Part shown: piece after piece, positions 35,988 to 44,852 of the stretch
Position numbering within the stretch: position 1 is the stretch's first letter
How the letters are laid out: every line of letters starts with the position of its first letter
Assembly (NCBI RefSeq): GCF_018760735.1
Contig: NZ_JAHHZN010000001.1
Span: forward strand, 1 to 64,000
Direction: 5' to 3'
DNA length: 64,000 nucleotides
From: Hymenobacter piscis
GTDB lineage: Bacteria; Bacteroidota; Bacteroidia; Cytophagales; Hymenobacteraceae
Notes under the pieces: model-generated
What the model saw: the letters and a program-made list of their open reading frames with translations, nothing else
Told to the model about the DNA's origin: nothing
Database searches by the model: none
Translations under genes and position numbers: made by a program

Positions 35988-36818
35988 TTGCTTTTCCAAC
36001 TTCTGAGTTTTCTGCGGTTTCTGCTGCGCTCCGGCAACGCCCACGGGCTGCACTCGCCTTTCGTATTCGGCCTCTACACCCACGTCATCCACCACCCCGG
36101 CACCTTCGCGGCCAATGCAGTGGTGGAGGCCCGGCGCACCGCCCTGCTCGCCGACCCCACCGCCATTCAGGTGCGCGACTTCGGGGCGGGCTCCCACACC
36201 GGGGCGGGCCGCACGCGCCGCCTGCGCGACATTGCCCGCACCGCCGCCAAGCCGCCCAAGCTGGGGCAGCTGCTGTTCCGGCTCGTGAACCACTTCCAGC
36301 CGGGCACGGTAGTCGAGCTCGGCACCTCGCTGGGCCTGACTACCGCCTACCTGTCCCGCGCCAGCTCCCGGACCCGGGTCCTGACCTTTGAGGGCTGCCC
36401 GGCCACGGCGGCGGTGGCCCGCGAAACGTTCCGGGCCGTAGGGGCCGAAAACGTGGAGCTCATCGAAGGCAACCTCGACGACACCCTCGCTCCTACCCTG
36501 ACCGCTCTGCCCGGTCCCGTCGATTTTGCTTTCTTCGACGGCAACCACCGCTACGAGCCCACCCTGCGCTATTTCGAGCAGATGAATCGCCACCGCACCG
36601 ACCACAGCGTGTTCGTGCTCGACGACATTCACTGGTCGGCCGATATGGAGCGGGCCTGGGCCGCCATCCAGCAGCACCCCGACGTGACGCTCACCATCGA
36701 CCTGTTCTACACCGGGCTGGTGTTCTTCCGCCCCAATCAGCCCAAGCAGCACTTCACCCTGCGCTACGACAATCTGCTCGACAAGCTACTGGAACACACC
36801 CGCGCCTTCGGAGCGTAG
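35988..36818 (+). CDS. Class I SAM-dependent methyltransferase
   Basis: 276 residues. The SAM-binding motif I VVELGTSLGLTTAYL is at about 106-120 and FAFFDGNHRYEPTLRYFEQ follows as in O-methyltransferase-like proteins. The N-terminal FLLRSGNAHGLHSPFVFGLYT is typical of the Bacteroidota group. The substrate is unknown. The start is TTG at 35988; a -7 box TAGCTTTG lies at 35927-35934. It is followed by a nested palindrome. Confidence 0.82.
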   Translation: MLFQLLSFLRFLLRSGNAHGLHSPFVFGLYTHVIHHPGTFAANAVVEARRTALLADPTAIQVRDFGAGSHTGAGRTRRLRDIARTAAKPPKLGQLLFRLVNHFQPGTVVELGTSLGLTTAYLSRASSRTRVLTFEGCPATAAVARETFRAVGAENVELIEGNLDDTLAPTLTALPGPVDFAFFDGNHRYEPTLRYFEQMNRHRTDHSVFVLDDIHWSADMERAWAAIQQHPDVTLTIDLFYTGLVFFRPNQPKQHFTLRYDNLLDKLLEHTRAFGA

Positions 36819-37022
36819 TTGGTTGCTGGTTGCTGGTTGTCAGTTGTCGGTTGTCGGTTGTCGGTTGTCGGTTGTCAGTAAAAGAACGTCATCCTGAGCG
36901 GAGCGAAGGATCTTTTCACGTTGGAACGACCGGACGAACGATTCGTGCTGACGTGAAAAGATCCTTCGCTCCGCTCAGGATGACGTTCTTTTACTGACAA
37001 CTGACAACTACAAACCAGCAAC
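36818..37022. repeat. Nested palindrome: GTTGTCG heptads around a GTCAT...ATGAC element
   Basis: The left outer arm has GCTGGTT words and then GTTGTCG repeated four times (about 36840-36877). The right outer arm has ACTGACAACTGACAACTACAAACCAGCAACT. The arms continue through AAAAGAAC / GTTCTTTT straight into the central element 36888-36984. Confidence 0.88.
36888..36984. repeat. GTCAT...ATGAC palindromic element, copy 4
   Basis: 97-bp element with over 35 bp of nearly perfect complementarity (GTCATCCTGAGCGGAGCGAA at one end). The core contains CACGTTGGAACGACC, partly shared with copies 2 and 7. Confidence 0.92.
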
Positions 37023-37856
37023 TCATCTAACTGCCTCCCGCACGCGGGTTAGCTTGAGGAGCAGGTCTTCGAGCTGATCCAGGGCCAGCATGTTGGCCCC
37101 GTCGGATTTGGCGGTGGCGGGGGTGGGGTGGGTTTCGATGAACAGGCCGTCGGCACCCACGGCAATGGCGGCTTTGGCAATGGTTTCGATGAGCGCGGGC
37201 TGACCGCCCGTCACGCCGCTGCTCTGGTTGGGCCGCTGCAGGGAATGGGTCACGTCCATCACCACGGGCACTCCAAAGGCGCGCATGGCGGGCAGGTTGC
37301 GGAAATCCACCACCAGGTCGGAGTAGCCGAAGGAGTTGCCGCGGTCGGTCAGAATCACGTGTTCATTGCCCGACTGCTTGATCTTATCCACGGCGAATTG
37401 CATGGATTCACCGCTCAGAAACTGGCCCTTCTTCACGTTCACCACCTTGCCAGTCTGGGCGGCGGCAATGAGCAGATCGGTCTGCCGGCACAGAAAGGCC
37501 GGAATCTGGAGCACGTCCACGTGCTCGGCCGCCAGAGCCGCTTCCCCCGATTCGTGGATGTCGGTAACGGTGGGCACTCCAATTTCGCGGCTCACTTTCT
37601 GAAGGATGCGCAGCGCCTTTTCGTCGCCGATGCCGGTGTAGGAATCGAGGCGGGAGCGGTTGGCCTTGCGGTAGGAGCCCTTGAAGATGTAGGGAATCTG
37701 AAGTTTATCGGTGATGTGCTGGACCCGCTCGGCAATGCGCAGGGCCATGTCTTCGCCCTCGATAACGCAGGGGCCGGCCATCAGGAAGAACTGGCCGGAG
37801 TTGGTGTTGCGGAAGTGCGGCAGCACGTTGGCAAGGGATGCAATCATGGTAGTCAA
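37023..37856 (-). CDS. kdsA: 3-deoxy-8-phosphooctulonate (KDO-8-P) synthase
   Basis: Condenses arabinose-5-phosphate with PEP to make KDO-8-P for the LPS inner core. The 277-residue protein contains AGPCVIEGEDMALRIAE near the N-terminus and FKGSYRKANRSR at about 59-70. DVLQIPAFLCRQTDLL and DVTHSLQRPNQ follow, all hallmarks of KdsA. The start may be the first or fourth codon (MTTMIAS). It is one of three LPS genes in the window, with lpxB and hldD. Confidence 0.96.
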   Translation of the reverse strand: MTTMIASLANVLPHFRNTNSGQFFLMAGPCVIEGEDMALRIAERVQHITDKLQIPYIFKGSYRKANRSRLDSYTGIGDEKALRILQKVSREIGVPTVTDIHESGEAALAAEHVDVLQIPAFLCRQTDLLIAAAQTGKVVNVKKGQFLSGESMQFAVDKIKQSGNEHVILTDRGNSFGYSDLVVDFRNLPAMRAFGVPVVMDVTHSLQRPNQSSGVTGGQPALIETIAKAAIAVGADGLFIETHPTPATAKSDGANMLALDQLEDLLLKLTRVREAVR

Positions 37857-37895
37857 GGGTCTGGGGAACTGAGAATCAAGGACGGCGGGGCTTAC

Positions 37896-38519
37896 TTACA
37901 GCGTATCGCTCAGCTCCGGCTTGCGTTTCAAACAGATGAACAGCTCCTTGCCCTGGCGGGGCTTGAGGGAGTTGGTGGCAGTTTCGAAGTGTACGAAATC
38001 GAAGTAGGGCGCGAAATACGCCTCGTACTCGGCGCGGCTGCCGCCGAAGGGCGGGCCGGCCTTCTCGAATTCGGTATCGAAGAGCAGGCCCATGAGCGTA
38101 CCGCCGGGCCGGAGCAGGCGGGCCGCCTGGCGGGCGTAAGCGGGGCGCAAAGCCGGGTCGAGGGCACAAAAGAACGTTTGTTCCACCAGCAGATCGAAGG
38201 CGGGCGCGGGCTGGAGGGCAAAAAAGTCGGTGAGCAGCAGGTGGTTGGTCGGGAAGCCGGGCACGCGCCGCTGCAGCGCCTGGAGAGGCGCGGGGGCCAG
38301 ATCGGCCACCCACACGTTGGGCCAGCCGGCATTGTGCAGACATTCAGCCTCATAGGCGTTGCCGGCTCCGGGAATCAGGATGCGGCGGGCATCGGGCGGG
38401 CCGAGTTGAATGAAATATTCGCGCAGCGGCGGCGTTATGGCCCCCGTGTCCCAGCCGGTCTGCCCACTTAGGTAGCGCTGCTGCCAGTAGTCGGCATCAA
38501 AAGTTGAATCCGGTTGCAT
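37896..38519 (-). CDS. TPMT-family SAM-dependent methyltransferase
   Basis: 207 residues. The N-terminus DADYWQQRYLSGQTGWDTGAITPPL is the thiopurine-methyltransferase-family motif. The SAM motif RILIPGAGNAYEAECL lies at about 46-61. QTFFCALDPALRPAYA follows. The substrate is unknown; bacterial members methylate thio, seleno or halide compounds. It shares the kdsA strand and a 39-nt gap with it. Confidence 0.9.
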   Translation of the reverse strand: MQPDSTFDADYWQQRYLSGQTGWDTGAITPPLREYFIQLGPPDARRILIPGAGNAYEAECLHNAGWPNVWVADLAPAPLQALQRRVPGFPTNHLLLTDFFALQPAPAFDLLVEQTFFCALDPALRPAYARQAARLLRPGGTLMGLLFDTEFEKAGPPFGGSRAEYEAYFAPYFDFVHFETATNSLKPRQGKELFICLKRKPELSDTL

Positions 38520-38546
38520 ATCGTGGCAGGGTTGTACCTTCGGCGC

Positions 38547-38576
38547 TTGCCGGGGTAAGGAACTCCGTTATTTTTG
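38547..38576 (+). promoter_or_regulatory. Promoter of the coiled-coil membrane protein gene
   Basis: TTG (38547-38549), 19-nt spacer, TATTTTTG (38569-38576): a full match to the Bacteroidota consensus. The ATG is 56 nt downstream. Confidence 0.65.
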
Positions 38577-38579
38577 CCT

Positions 38580-38587
38580 CAAAGGTA
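38580..38587 (-). promoter_or_regulatory. Divergent -7 box, possibly for the TPMT-family gene
   Basis: TACCTTTG on the minus strand, 3 nt from the plus-strand box at 38569-38576. The TPMT ATG is 60 nt downstream on the minus strand. Confidence 0.45.
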
Positions 38588-38632
38588 GTACCTGCGCCCG
38601 GACTCTCCGGGCTTCACTTAACCCCCTCGACT

Positions 38633-39580
38633 ATGGAACAAGATCAGAGCCCCGAGCCGAAGAACAACAACCGCGTTTTGCTGATTGTGGCCCTTATTCT
38701 GGTGCTGTTAGGCATCAATGGGTTCCTGTTCTACATGAACCAGCAGAAGACCAAGCAAAATGAGCAGCTCCAGGCCGATGTCGTCACTAAGGATGCCAAA
38801 CTCGAAGACCAGATCAAGCAGTACGAAGCCTTGAAGGCCGATTACGAGCGCCAGAGCCAGGAAGTGCAGGGCATGGGCCTGGCCAACGATTCGCTGGTAG
38901 CCAAGCTGGCCCAGATCAATTCCGATTTGCTGAAACTGCGCTCCTTCCGGGCCAGCAGCTTCAGCGTAGCCGAGCAGCGCCGCTTCAAGCAGCGCGCCGC
39001 CAACTTCGAGGTGCAGCTGCGCAAGAAGGACGAGGAAATTGCCCAGCTCAAAGCCGATAACGAGGCGCTCTACACCGAGACAACTACTCTCAAGGAACGC
39101 CAGAACAAGCTCACCGACACCATTTCGACGGTGGTGCGCTCCAACCAGGAGCTGAGCGAGAAAGTGGCCGTGGCCTCGCGCCTGCAGGCCGAAAACATCC
39201 GCGTGGGCGTGGTCAACAGCCGCGACAAAGAGAAAGCCGACGACGACAACGAGTTCAAGGCCAAGCGGGTGGAGAAAATCAAGGTGACCTTCAACCTGGC
39301 CCGCAACGACGTGTCGCCGAAGGAAACCAAGGAAATTATGATGCGCCTGATTGAGCCCGACGGTGCAGCCCTCTACAACCTGAGCACTGGCGGCGGCACG
39401 TTCATGATTGACGGCGCGGAAGCCTTCTACACTGCCAAGCAGGACATCGTGTTCGACAACACCCGCCAGCCCGTGCAGTTTCTGTACGCCAAGGGCGCCG
39501 CTTACAAAACCGGCCTCCACACCGTGGAGCTTTACCAGGGCGGCGTAATGATTGGCAAAACCACCTTCACGCTTAAATAA
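38633..39580 (+). CDS. Single-pass membrane protein with long coiled coil
   Basis: 315 residues. A short charged N-terminus is followed by one membrane helix (VLLIVALILVLLGINGFLFYM, about 15-35) and a long coiled coil rich in Glu, Lys and Gln to about residue 195. A compact C-terminal domain (KIKVTFNLARNDVSPKETKEIMMRLIEPDG) looks beta-rich. I do not recognise a named family. The ATG at 38633 is set by the promoter at 38547-38576. Confidence 0.82.
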   Translation: MEQDQSPEPKNNNRVLLIVALILVLLGINGFLFYMNQQKTKQNEQLQADVVTKDAKLEDQIKQYEALKADYERQSQEVQGMGLANDSLVAKLAQINSDLLKLRSFRASSFSVAEQRRFKQRAANFEVQLRKKDEEIAQLKADNEALYTETTTLKERQNKLTDTISTVVRSNQELSEKVAVASRLQAENIRVGVVNSRDKEKADDDNEFKAKRVEKIKVTFNLARNDVSPKETKEIMMRLIEPDGAALYNLSTGGGTFMIDGAEAFYTAKQDIVFDNTRQPVQFLYAKGAAYKTGLHTVELYQGGVMIGKTTFTLK

Positions 39581-39653
39581 AGCGCGGATTGCCACGGATT
39601 CACTGTGATGACACTGATTTCTGTGTTGTGAGGAACCAAGTTCACTCTGTAAC

Positions 39654-39688
39654 CAAAAGAGCCGCTCCTGATAGGAGCGGCTCTTTTG
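39654..39688. terminator. Bidirectional terminator
   Basis: 16-bp perfect stem CAAAAGAGCCGCTCCT / AGGAGCGGCTCTTTTG with a 3-nt loop, between convergent genes. Confidence 0.93.
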
Positions 39689-39723
39689 TTTCACAGTCGG
39701 TTATAGAACGCAAAAAACGGTGA

Positions 39724-42357
39724 TTATTCGGCGGCAATCCGCGCTTCGAATTCGTCGAGCTTCCGCAGGGTGGATTTGATGTCCTCGGTGAACATGACGA
39801 TAACCGAGCCCGGTTTGGCCGTGGCCAGCACATGGTCAATAGCGTCCATCTCGTTCTCGATGTAGTGTACGGGCAGTTCCGAGGCATCGAGGCGCAGGCC
39901 GCGCTCCATGATTTCGCGCAGAAACTCGGCCGTTTTACCGCGCAAGTCACGGTCCTGGCGCAGAATTACCTCGTCGAAGACGCGGCCGGCAATGCGGGCG
40001 AAGGCCAGCGTATCCTCGTCGCGCCGGTCGCCCAGGCCCGAGATAACGCCCACTTTGTGGGTGGCTTCGGTGGCGTCGAGGAACTGGGCGAATTTCTCCA
40101 TGCCGTGGGCGTTGTGGGCGTAATCCACAATTACCTCGAAGGTGGGGAACTTGTACACGTTCATGCGGCCCGGTGTTTTCACGCCCGAGGGCACAAAGGT
40201 GCGCAGGGCCAGCTTGATGTCGTCCTTATCGAAACCGTAGCAGTAGCAGGCCAGAGCGGCGGCCATGGCGTTTTCGATGTTGAACGTCGCCCGCCCGCCG
40301 AAGGTAATCGGGAATTCGGCGGCCCGGTCGATGCGCAGCTTGTAGCTGTTCTTGTAGATGGTGATGTAGCCTTCCTCGTACACGGCCGCCAGCCCGCCGT
40401 TTTCGGCGTGCTCCCGGATGCGGGGGTTGTGTTCGTCCATGCTGAACAGCGCCACCCGGCACTCCAGCTTCTCTCGCATGGCGTACACCAGGTCATCATC
40501 GGCGTTGAGTACGGCCCAGCCGCCTTTGCGCACCGTGCGGGGCAGCACGCCCTTCACGGCGGCCATATCTTCCACGGTGTAAATGTCGCGCAGGCCCAGG
40601 TGGTCGGCGGCCACGTTGGTGACCACGGCCACGTCGCAGGTGTGGAAACCCAGCCCCGAGCGTAGCATGCCCCCCCGGGCCGTTTCCAGCACCGCGAAAT
40701 TCACGGTGGGGTCCTTGAGCACGAACTCGGCGCTCTGGCCCCCGGTGCAGTCCCCGCTTTGCAGCTGGGTGCCCTGGATGTAGATGCCGTTGGTGGTAGT
40801 GTAGCCTACTTTGTGCCCCTTCGAGGCCACGATGTGGGACACCAGCTGGGTGGTAGTGGTTTTGCCGTTGGTGCCCGTGATGGCAATAATGGGAATACGC
40901 GCCTTGCTGCCGGCCGGGAAGAGCATGTCCACTACCGGCGCGGCCACGTTGCGGGCCAGCCCTTCGGTGGGCGAAATGTGCATCCGGAAGCCGGGGGCGG
41001 CATTCACCTCAATCACGGCCCCGCGCGTCTCGTTGAGCGGAATGGCAATGTCGGAGGTCAGCAAATCGATGCCGCAGATGTCGAGGCCCACGATGCCGGC
41101 CACGCGCTCGGCCAGCAGCACGTTGTAGGGATGCACCAGGTCCGTCACGTCGGTGGCGGTGCCGCCGGTGCTGATGTTGGCCGTGCTCTTGAGAAACAGC
41201 TCCTGGCCGGCCGGCAGCACCGAGTCCAGGGTCAGGTCCTGGGCTTTGAGCAGGTCCTGGGTGTGCTGGTCGGCCTTGATGCTGGTGAGCACCTTCTCGT
41301 GGCCCACGCCCCGGCGCGGATCCTGGTTCACCTCGTCAATCAGCTGCTGCACGGTACTGGTGCCGTTGCCCGTTACGGCGGCGGGCGTACGCTTGGCCGC
41401 AGCAATGAGCTTGCCGTTCACCACCAGCATGCGGTAGTCGTGGCCGGCCACGAGCTGCTCCACAATCACGGCGCGGGAGTGCTGCTGGGCAGCCTGGAGG
41501 CCTTCCACGGCATCGGCCCAGTTGGTGATGCCAATGGTAGCCCCCCGGCCGTGGTTGCCGTTGAGGGGCTTGGTCACGATGGGGAAGCCCAGTTCCTCCA
41601 CGGCGTCGCGCAGGCCATCTTCGGAGTACACTGTAGTACCCCGGGGCACGGGCACGCCGGCCTCGTGGAGCATGGCCTTGGTGCGGTTTTTATTGCCGGC
41701 CACCTCCACACCCGCGTGCGACGTGTAGCTGGTGGTTGTGGCCCAGATGCGCTTCTGGTTCACGCCGTAGCCCAGCTGAATAATGCTGCTGTTTTTGAGC
41801 TGGATGTAGGGAATGTTGCGCGAGGCCGCCTCCGATACGATGCTCCAGGTGCTGGGCCCGAAGAACTCTTCCTCCCGGATTTCGTGCAGCTCATCAATAA
41901 TCGGCTTCACGTTTACCGGCCGGCCGTGGCAGAGGTCGTCCACGAGCTGTACGGCGGCTTCGGCGGCCATGCGGCCGGCCCGCTCCTCCTGGTAGCAGAA
42001 CACCACGAACTCCACGCCCGGCTGGTGGGCCGGGTACGATTTGCCCCAGTACACGGGCATGCCGGCCATGCGCTGCAGCGCCAGCGCCACGTGCTGAATT
42101 ACGTGGCCCAGCGGCTCGCCGTCCAAGAGTTGCTCGGCCGTGAGGGGCGGGTGTTTCTGGGCCGATTTTTCCGTTTCGGCGGGCTGGGGCTCTCCCAGCC
42201 CGGGCAACAACAGCGGTAACTGCTCGGCCAGCGCCGGCACTGCACTCGACCACACGTCGGCCTGCTGCTGCAAATCCACTTTCATTACAATCAGCTTGTA
42301 ATGTTTCACGGACCAGAAGCTGGGGCCGCGCATCGTGCGGAGGTCAATAATTTTCAT
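39724..42357 (-). CDS. cphA: Cyanophycin synthetase
   Basis: Polymerises arginine and aspartate into cyanophycin, a nitrogen reserve. The 877-residue protein has the three expected parts: an N-terminal domain (MKIIDLRTMRGPSFWS), an ATP-grasp domain with VTKPLNGNHGRGATIGI at about 261-277, and a Mur-ligase-like domain with ITGTNGKTTTTQL at about 494-506. The C-terminal part carries VIVDYAHNAHGMEKF. No cyanophycinase gene is adjacent. It is transcribed alone. Confidence 0.95.
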   Translation of the reverse strand: MKIIDLRTMRGPSFWSVKHYKLIVMKVDLQQQADVWSSAVPALAEQLPLLLPGLGEPQPAETEKSAQKHPPLTAEQLLDGEPLGHVIQHVALALQRMAGMPVYWGKSYPAHQPGVEFVVFCYQEERAGRMAAEAAVQLVDDLCHGRPVNVKPIIDELHEIREEEFFGPSTWSIVSEAASRNIPYIQLKNSSIIQLGYGVNQKRIWATTTSYTSHAGVEVAGNKNRTKAMLHEAGVPVPRGTTVYSEDGLRDAVEELGFPIVTKPLNGNHGRGATIGITNWADAVEGLQAAQQHSRAVIVEQLVAGHDYRMLVVNGKLIAAAKRTPAAVTGNGTSTVQQLIDEVNQDPRRGVGHEKVLTSIKADQHTQDLLKAQDLTLDSVLPAGQELFLKSTANISTGGTATDVTDLVHPYNVLLAERVAGIVGLDICGIDLLTSDIAIPLNETRGAVIEVNAAPGFRMHISPTEGLARNVAAPVVDMLFPAGSKARIPIIAITGTNGKTTTTQLVSHIVASKGHKVGYTTTNGIYIQGTQLQSGDCTGGQSAEFVLKDPTVNFAVLETARGGMLRSGLGFHTCDVAVVTNVAADHLGLRDIYTVEDMAAVKGVLPRTVRKGGWAVLNADDDLVYAMREKLECRVALFSMDEHNPRIREHAENGGLAAVYEEGYITIYKNSYKLRIDRAAEFPITFGGRATFNIENAMAAALACYCYGFDKDDIKLALRTFVPSGVKTPGRMNVYKFPTFEVIVDYAHNAHGMEKFAQFLDATEATHKVGVISGLGDRRDEDTLAFARIAGRVFDEVILRQDRDLRGKTAEFLREIMERGLRLDASELPVHYIENEMDAIDHVLATAKPGSVIVMFTEDIKSTLRKLDEFEARIAAE

Positions 42358-42533
42358 AAACGGAAAGATGGGAGAAAAACGGGTACGTGCGCGAGTCTAC
42401 GAAAGAACGAAACCAGAGGGTCATCCGGCACCGGCGCCCCGCAGCTTTTGCCCCTCTAATCTAGGATCAGTTGCCTTAAGATCAAGCCCTAACCCGGATA
42501 CATATTTTTTGACCGCCCGTATCCGGTGAACAC
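42358..42533. other. Upstream region of cphA
   Basis: No gene supported. It contains an inverted pair CCGGATAC / GTATCCGG (about 42494-42527) of unknown meaning and the tail of the tRNA-Cys transcription unit. Confidence 0.4.
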
Positions 42534-42565
42534 AAAAAACCCCGGTCGGGGCTAATCAACCGGGG
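42534..42565 (-). terminator. tRNA-Cys terminator
   Basis: On the minus strand CCCCGGT...ACCGGGG followed by six T, about 27 nt after the tRNA. Confidence 0.85.
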
Positions 42566-42591
42566 CACTGGGCACTCTGAAAACAGGAAAG

Positions 42592-42662
42592 AGGTGACGG
42601 GCGGATTCGAACCGCCGTAGGAGGTTTTGCAGACCTCTACCTAGCCACTCGGTCACGTCACC
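42592..42662 (-). tRNA. tRNA-Cys (anticodon GCA)
   Basis: On the minus strand the acceptor halves GGTGACG and CGTCACC pair. The anticodon stem GAGGT/ACCTC encloses CTGCAAA, giving anticodon GCA. The T-loop GGTTCGAATCC is present. The discriminator base is T (U73), the identity base of tRNA-Cys. CCA is not encoded. Confidence 0.95.
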
Positions 42663-42823
42663 AGGGCTTTGAGGATGCAAACATACGCCTTAATCCGGGT
42701 TGCGCCAAGGCGGGCGCCCATTTTTCGGGGCGGGCCGGCGTAAGTGGTTGGCGGAGTGCGGGAAATTTTACCACTGCGCGGCTCTACCTCTACCCTACCG
42801 CCGGCTGCCGGGTGGCGGCCCAC

Positions 42824-42852
42824 AAAAAAAGGCCCCGACTTGCGCCGGGGCC
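42824..42852 (-). terminator. rpsA terminator
   Basis: On the minus strand a GGCCCCG/CGGGGCC stem followed by seven T, 30 nt after the rpsA stop. Confidence 0.88.
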
Positions 42853-42881
42853 TCTCTTGTACGCGTGGGTAAGCGAAGGGA

Positions 42882-44705
42882 CTACTCGCCGCCCTGCTCG
42901 TTGCCCAGCATCTTGTCGCGCAGCGCCGACAGAGCGTCCAGGTCACCGAGGGTCGATTTCTCAGCGGGTTGCGTCTTCTTCAGGTCGCTCAGCTTGCCTT
43001 CGCCCTGAGCAGCGGCAGCACCAGCGGCCGGCTTCTTCTTGGCGAATTTGGCGGCGCGGCCTTCTTCTTCCGCCTGCTGGTTGTACACGGCGTTGTGCGA
43101 CAGTACTACGCGACGGTCATCTTTCGAGAACTCAATCACGCGGAAGTCGAGGGTTTCGCCGTTTTCAGCCTGCGAGCCATCTTCCTTCTGGAGCGACTTG
43201 GGGTAGGCGAAACCTTCGATGCCGTAGGGCAACTCGAGCACCGCGCCGCGGTCGTTCTTGTCGGTGATGGTCGCCTTGTGCACCGAGCCGGGGGTGAATA
43301 CCGTCTGGAACGTATCCCAGGGGTTTTCTTCCAGCTGCTTGTGGCCCAGGGCCAGACGGCGGTTGGCTACGTCCAGTTCCAGCACTACCACGTCCAGACG
43401 GTCGCCCACCTTCACCATTTCGGAGGGGTGCTTGATCTTCTTGGTCCACGACAGGTCCGAAACGTGCACGAGGCCGTCTACACCCTCTTCCAGCTCTACG
43501 AACAGGCCGAAGTTGGTCAGGTTACGCACGAGGCCGTTGTGCTTGCTGCCGATGGCATACTTGTCGGCGAAGTCGCCACGAGTCCAGGGGTCTTCGCTGA
43601 GCTGCTTGATGCCGAGGCTCATCTTGCGGTCTTCGCGGTCGAGGGTCAGAATCTGCGCCTCCACTACGTCGCCCTGCTTGATGAAGTCCTGCGGGTTGCG
43701 CAGGTGCTGGCTCCAGCTCATTTCCGACACGTGGATCAGGCCTTCTACGCCGGGGATGATTTCCATGAACGCGCCATAGTCGGCTACGTTCACGATGCGG
43801 CCCTTCACTTTCGAGCCTACGCCCATGTCTTCGGGCAGCGAATCCCACGGGTGAGGAGTCAGCTGCTTCAGGCCGAGGCTGATACGCTTCTTGGCTTCGT
43901 CGAAGTCCAGCACTACGATGTTCAGCTTCTGATCGAGTTGCAGTACTTCGCTCGGGTGCGCGATGCGGCCCCACGAGATGTCGGTGATGTGCAGCAGACC
44001 GTCGACACCGCCGAGGTCGATGAACACACCGAAGTTGGTCATGTTCTTGATAACGCCCTCCAGGATCTGGCCTTTCTCCAGGTTGTTGAGGATGGCTTCG
44101 CGCTGCTTCTCGAGGTCCTTCTCGATGAGCACTTTGTGCGATACCACAACGTTATCGAAAGCGGCGTTGATTTTCACCACTTTCACTTCCATGCGACGAC
44201 CTACATAGATGTCGAAGTCGCGGATGGGCTTCACGTCGATCTGCGAGCCGGGCAGGAAGGCTTCTACGCCGTCCAGATCCATGATCAGACCGCCTTTGGT
44301 GCGACGCTTAACCACGCCTTCCAGCACGGTGTCGTTCTCCAGGGCGTCGTAAATGGCTTTCCAGGCCTGCTTGATTTTGGCCTTCTTACGGCTCAGGATG
44401 AGCTGGCCGTTAGCGTTTTCCTGCTCCTCGATGAATACCTCCACCGTGTCACCGGCCTTCAGGTCGGGCAGGTCGCGGAATTCGGACAGGGGCACCAGAC
44501 CATCGGACTTGAAGCCGATGTTCAGGATCACGTCGCGGTCGGTCATGCCAACTACGGTGCCGGTTACTACTTCTTCTTCCTGAACGGTGGTGAGCGTACC
44601 GCTGTACATCTCCTCCATTTCGGCGCGCTGCTCGGCGGTATAGTTACCTCCGAAGCCGCTGGCGTCTACGTTGTCCCAGTCGAAATTGTCAACTAATTCT
44701 GCCAT
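42882..44705 (-). CDS. rpsA: 30S ribosomal protein S1
   Basis: Binds mRNA on the small subunit. The 607-residue protein has six S1 repeats, seen as GTVVGMTDRDVILNIG, VKRRTKGGLIMDLDG, IKNMTNFGVFIDLGG, VNVADYGAFMEI, VRNLTNFGLFVELEEG and TDKNDRGAVLELPYG. A charged low-complexity tail follows (KKPAAGAAAAQGEGK). It starts MAELVDNFDWDN. A structured leader with its own promoter lies upstream (44706-44823), and most of it is repeated at 45248-45372. Confidence 0.96.
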   Translation of the reverse strand: MAELVDNFDWDNVDASGFGGNYTAEQRAEMEEMYSGTLTTVQEEEVVTGTVVGMTDRDVILNIGFKSDGLVPLSEFRDLPDLKAGDTVEVFIEEQENANGQLILSRKKAKIKQAWKAIYDALENDTVLEGVVKRRTKGGLIMDLDGVEAFLPGSQIDVKPIRDFDIYVGRRMEVKVVKINAAFDNVVVSHKVLIEKDLEKQREAILNNLEKGQILEGVIKNMTNFGVFIDLGGVDGLLHITDISWGRIAHPSEVLQLDQKLNIVVLDFDEAKKRISLGLKQLTPHPWDSLPEDMGVGSKVKGRIVNVADYGAFMEIIPGVEGLIHVSEMSWSQHLRNPQDFIKQGDVVEAQILTLDREDRKMSLGIKQLSEDPWTRGDFADKYAIGSKHNGLVRNLTNFGLFVELEEGVDGLVHVSDLSWTKKIKHPSEMVKVGDRLDVVVLELDVANRRLALGHKQLEENPWDTFQTVFTPGSVHKATITDKNDRGAVLELPYGIEGFAYPKSLQKEDGSQAENGETLDFRVIEFSKDDRRVVLSHNAVYNQQAEEEGRAAKFAKKKPAAGAAAAQGEGKLSDLKKTQPAEKSTLGDLDALSALRDKMLGNEQGGE

Positions 44706-44822
44706 GATGTAGCATGGACCCTTGTGTACACGTCCGGTCCAGGGTCATCCTCCGGAACGCGTTTTTGTTTGATACACAGGGCCGAAGCCCCGGTCCCGCC
44801 ACCCTGGCGGGGGCGCAAAGAT
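44698..44822. repeat. 125-bp direct repeat, rpsA-proximal copy
   Basis: Identical to 45248-45372 except for two substitutions in GCCGAAGCCCCGGTCCC. It covers the first codons of rpsA, its whole leader and seven of eight bases of the -7 box. Confidence 0.95.
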
Positions 44823-44823
44823 A
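44706..44823 (-). promoter_or_regulatory. rpsA promoter and structured leader
   Basis: On the minus strand the -7 box TATCTTTG (44823-44816) is followed by a leader of roughly 105 nt. It can fold into CCCGCC/GGCGGG, GGGGC-TTCG-GCCC and TCCGG/CCGGA or GACCCT/AGGGTC stems, separated by an A-rich single strand (CAAACAAAAACG). S1 in other bacteria represses its own mRNA through a structured leader; that role here is inferred. Confidence 0.6.
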
Positions 44824-44852
44824 CGGAATGTAAGGCAAGAATGAAAAGGGGT

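Noticed and set aside
36930..36960. Possible parS site in TCACGTTGGAACGA of the palindromic elements
   Set aside because: Not the palindromic parS form (GTTTCACGTGAAAC-like), and it occurs in dispersed elements far from parAB.
42419..42440. GTCATCCGGCACCGGC, resembling the left end of element copy 7
   Set aside because: Only about 12 matching bases and no complementary right end; chance cannot be excluded.
44744..44755. GTCATCCTCCGG inside the rpsA leader, resembling an element end
   Set aside because: Part of the structured leader, with no ATGAC partner at the right distance.
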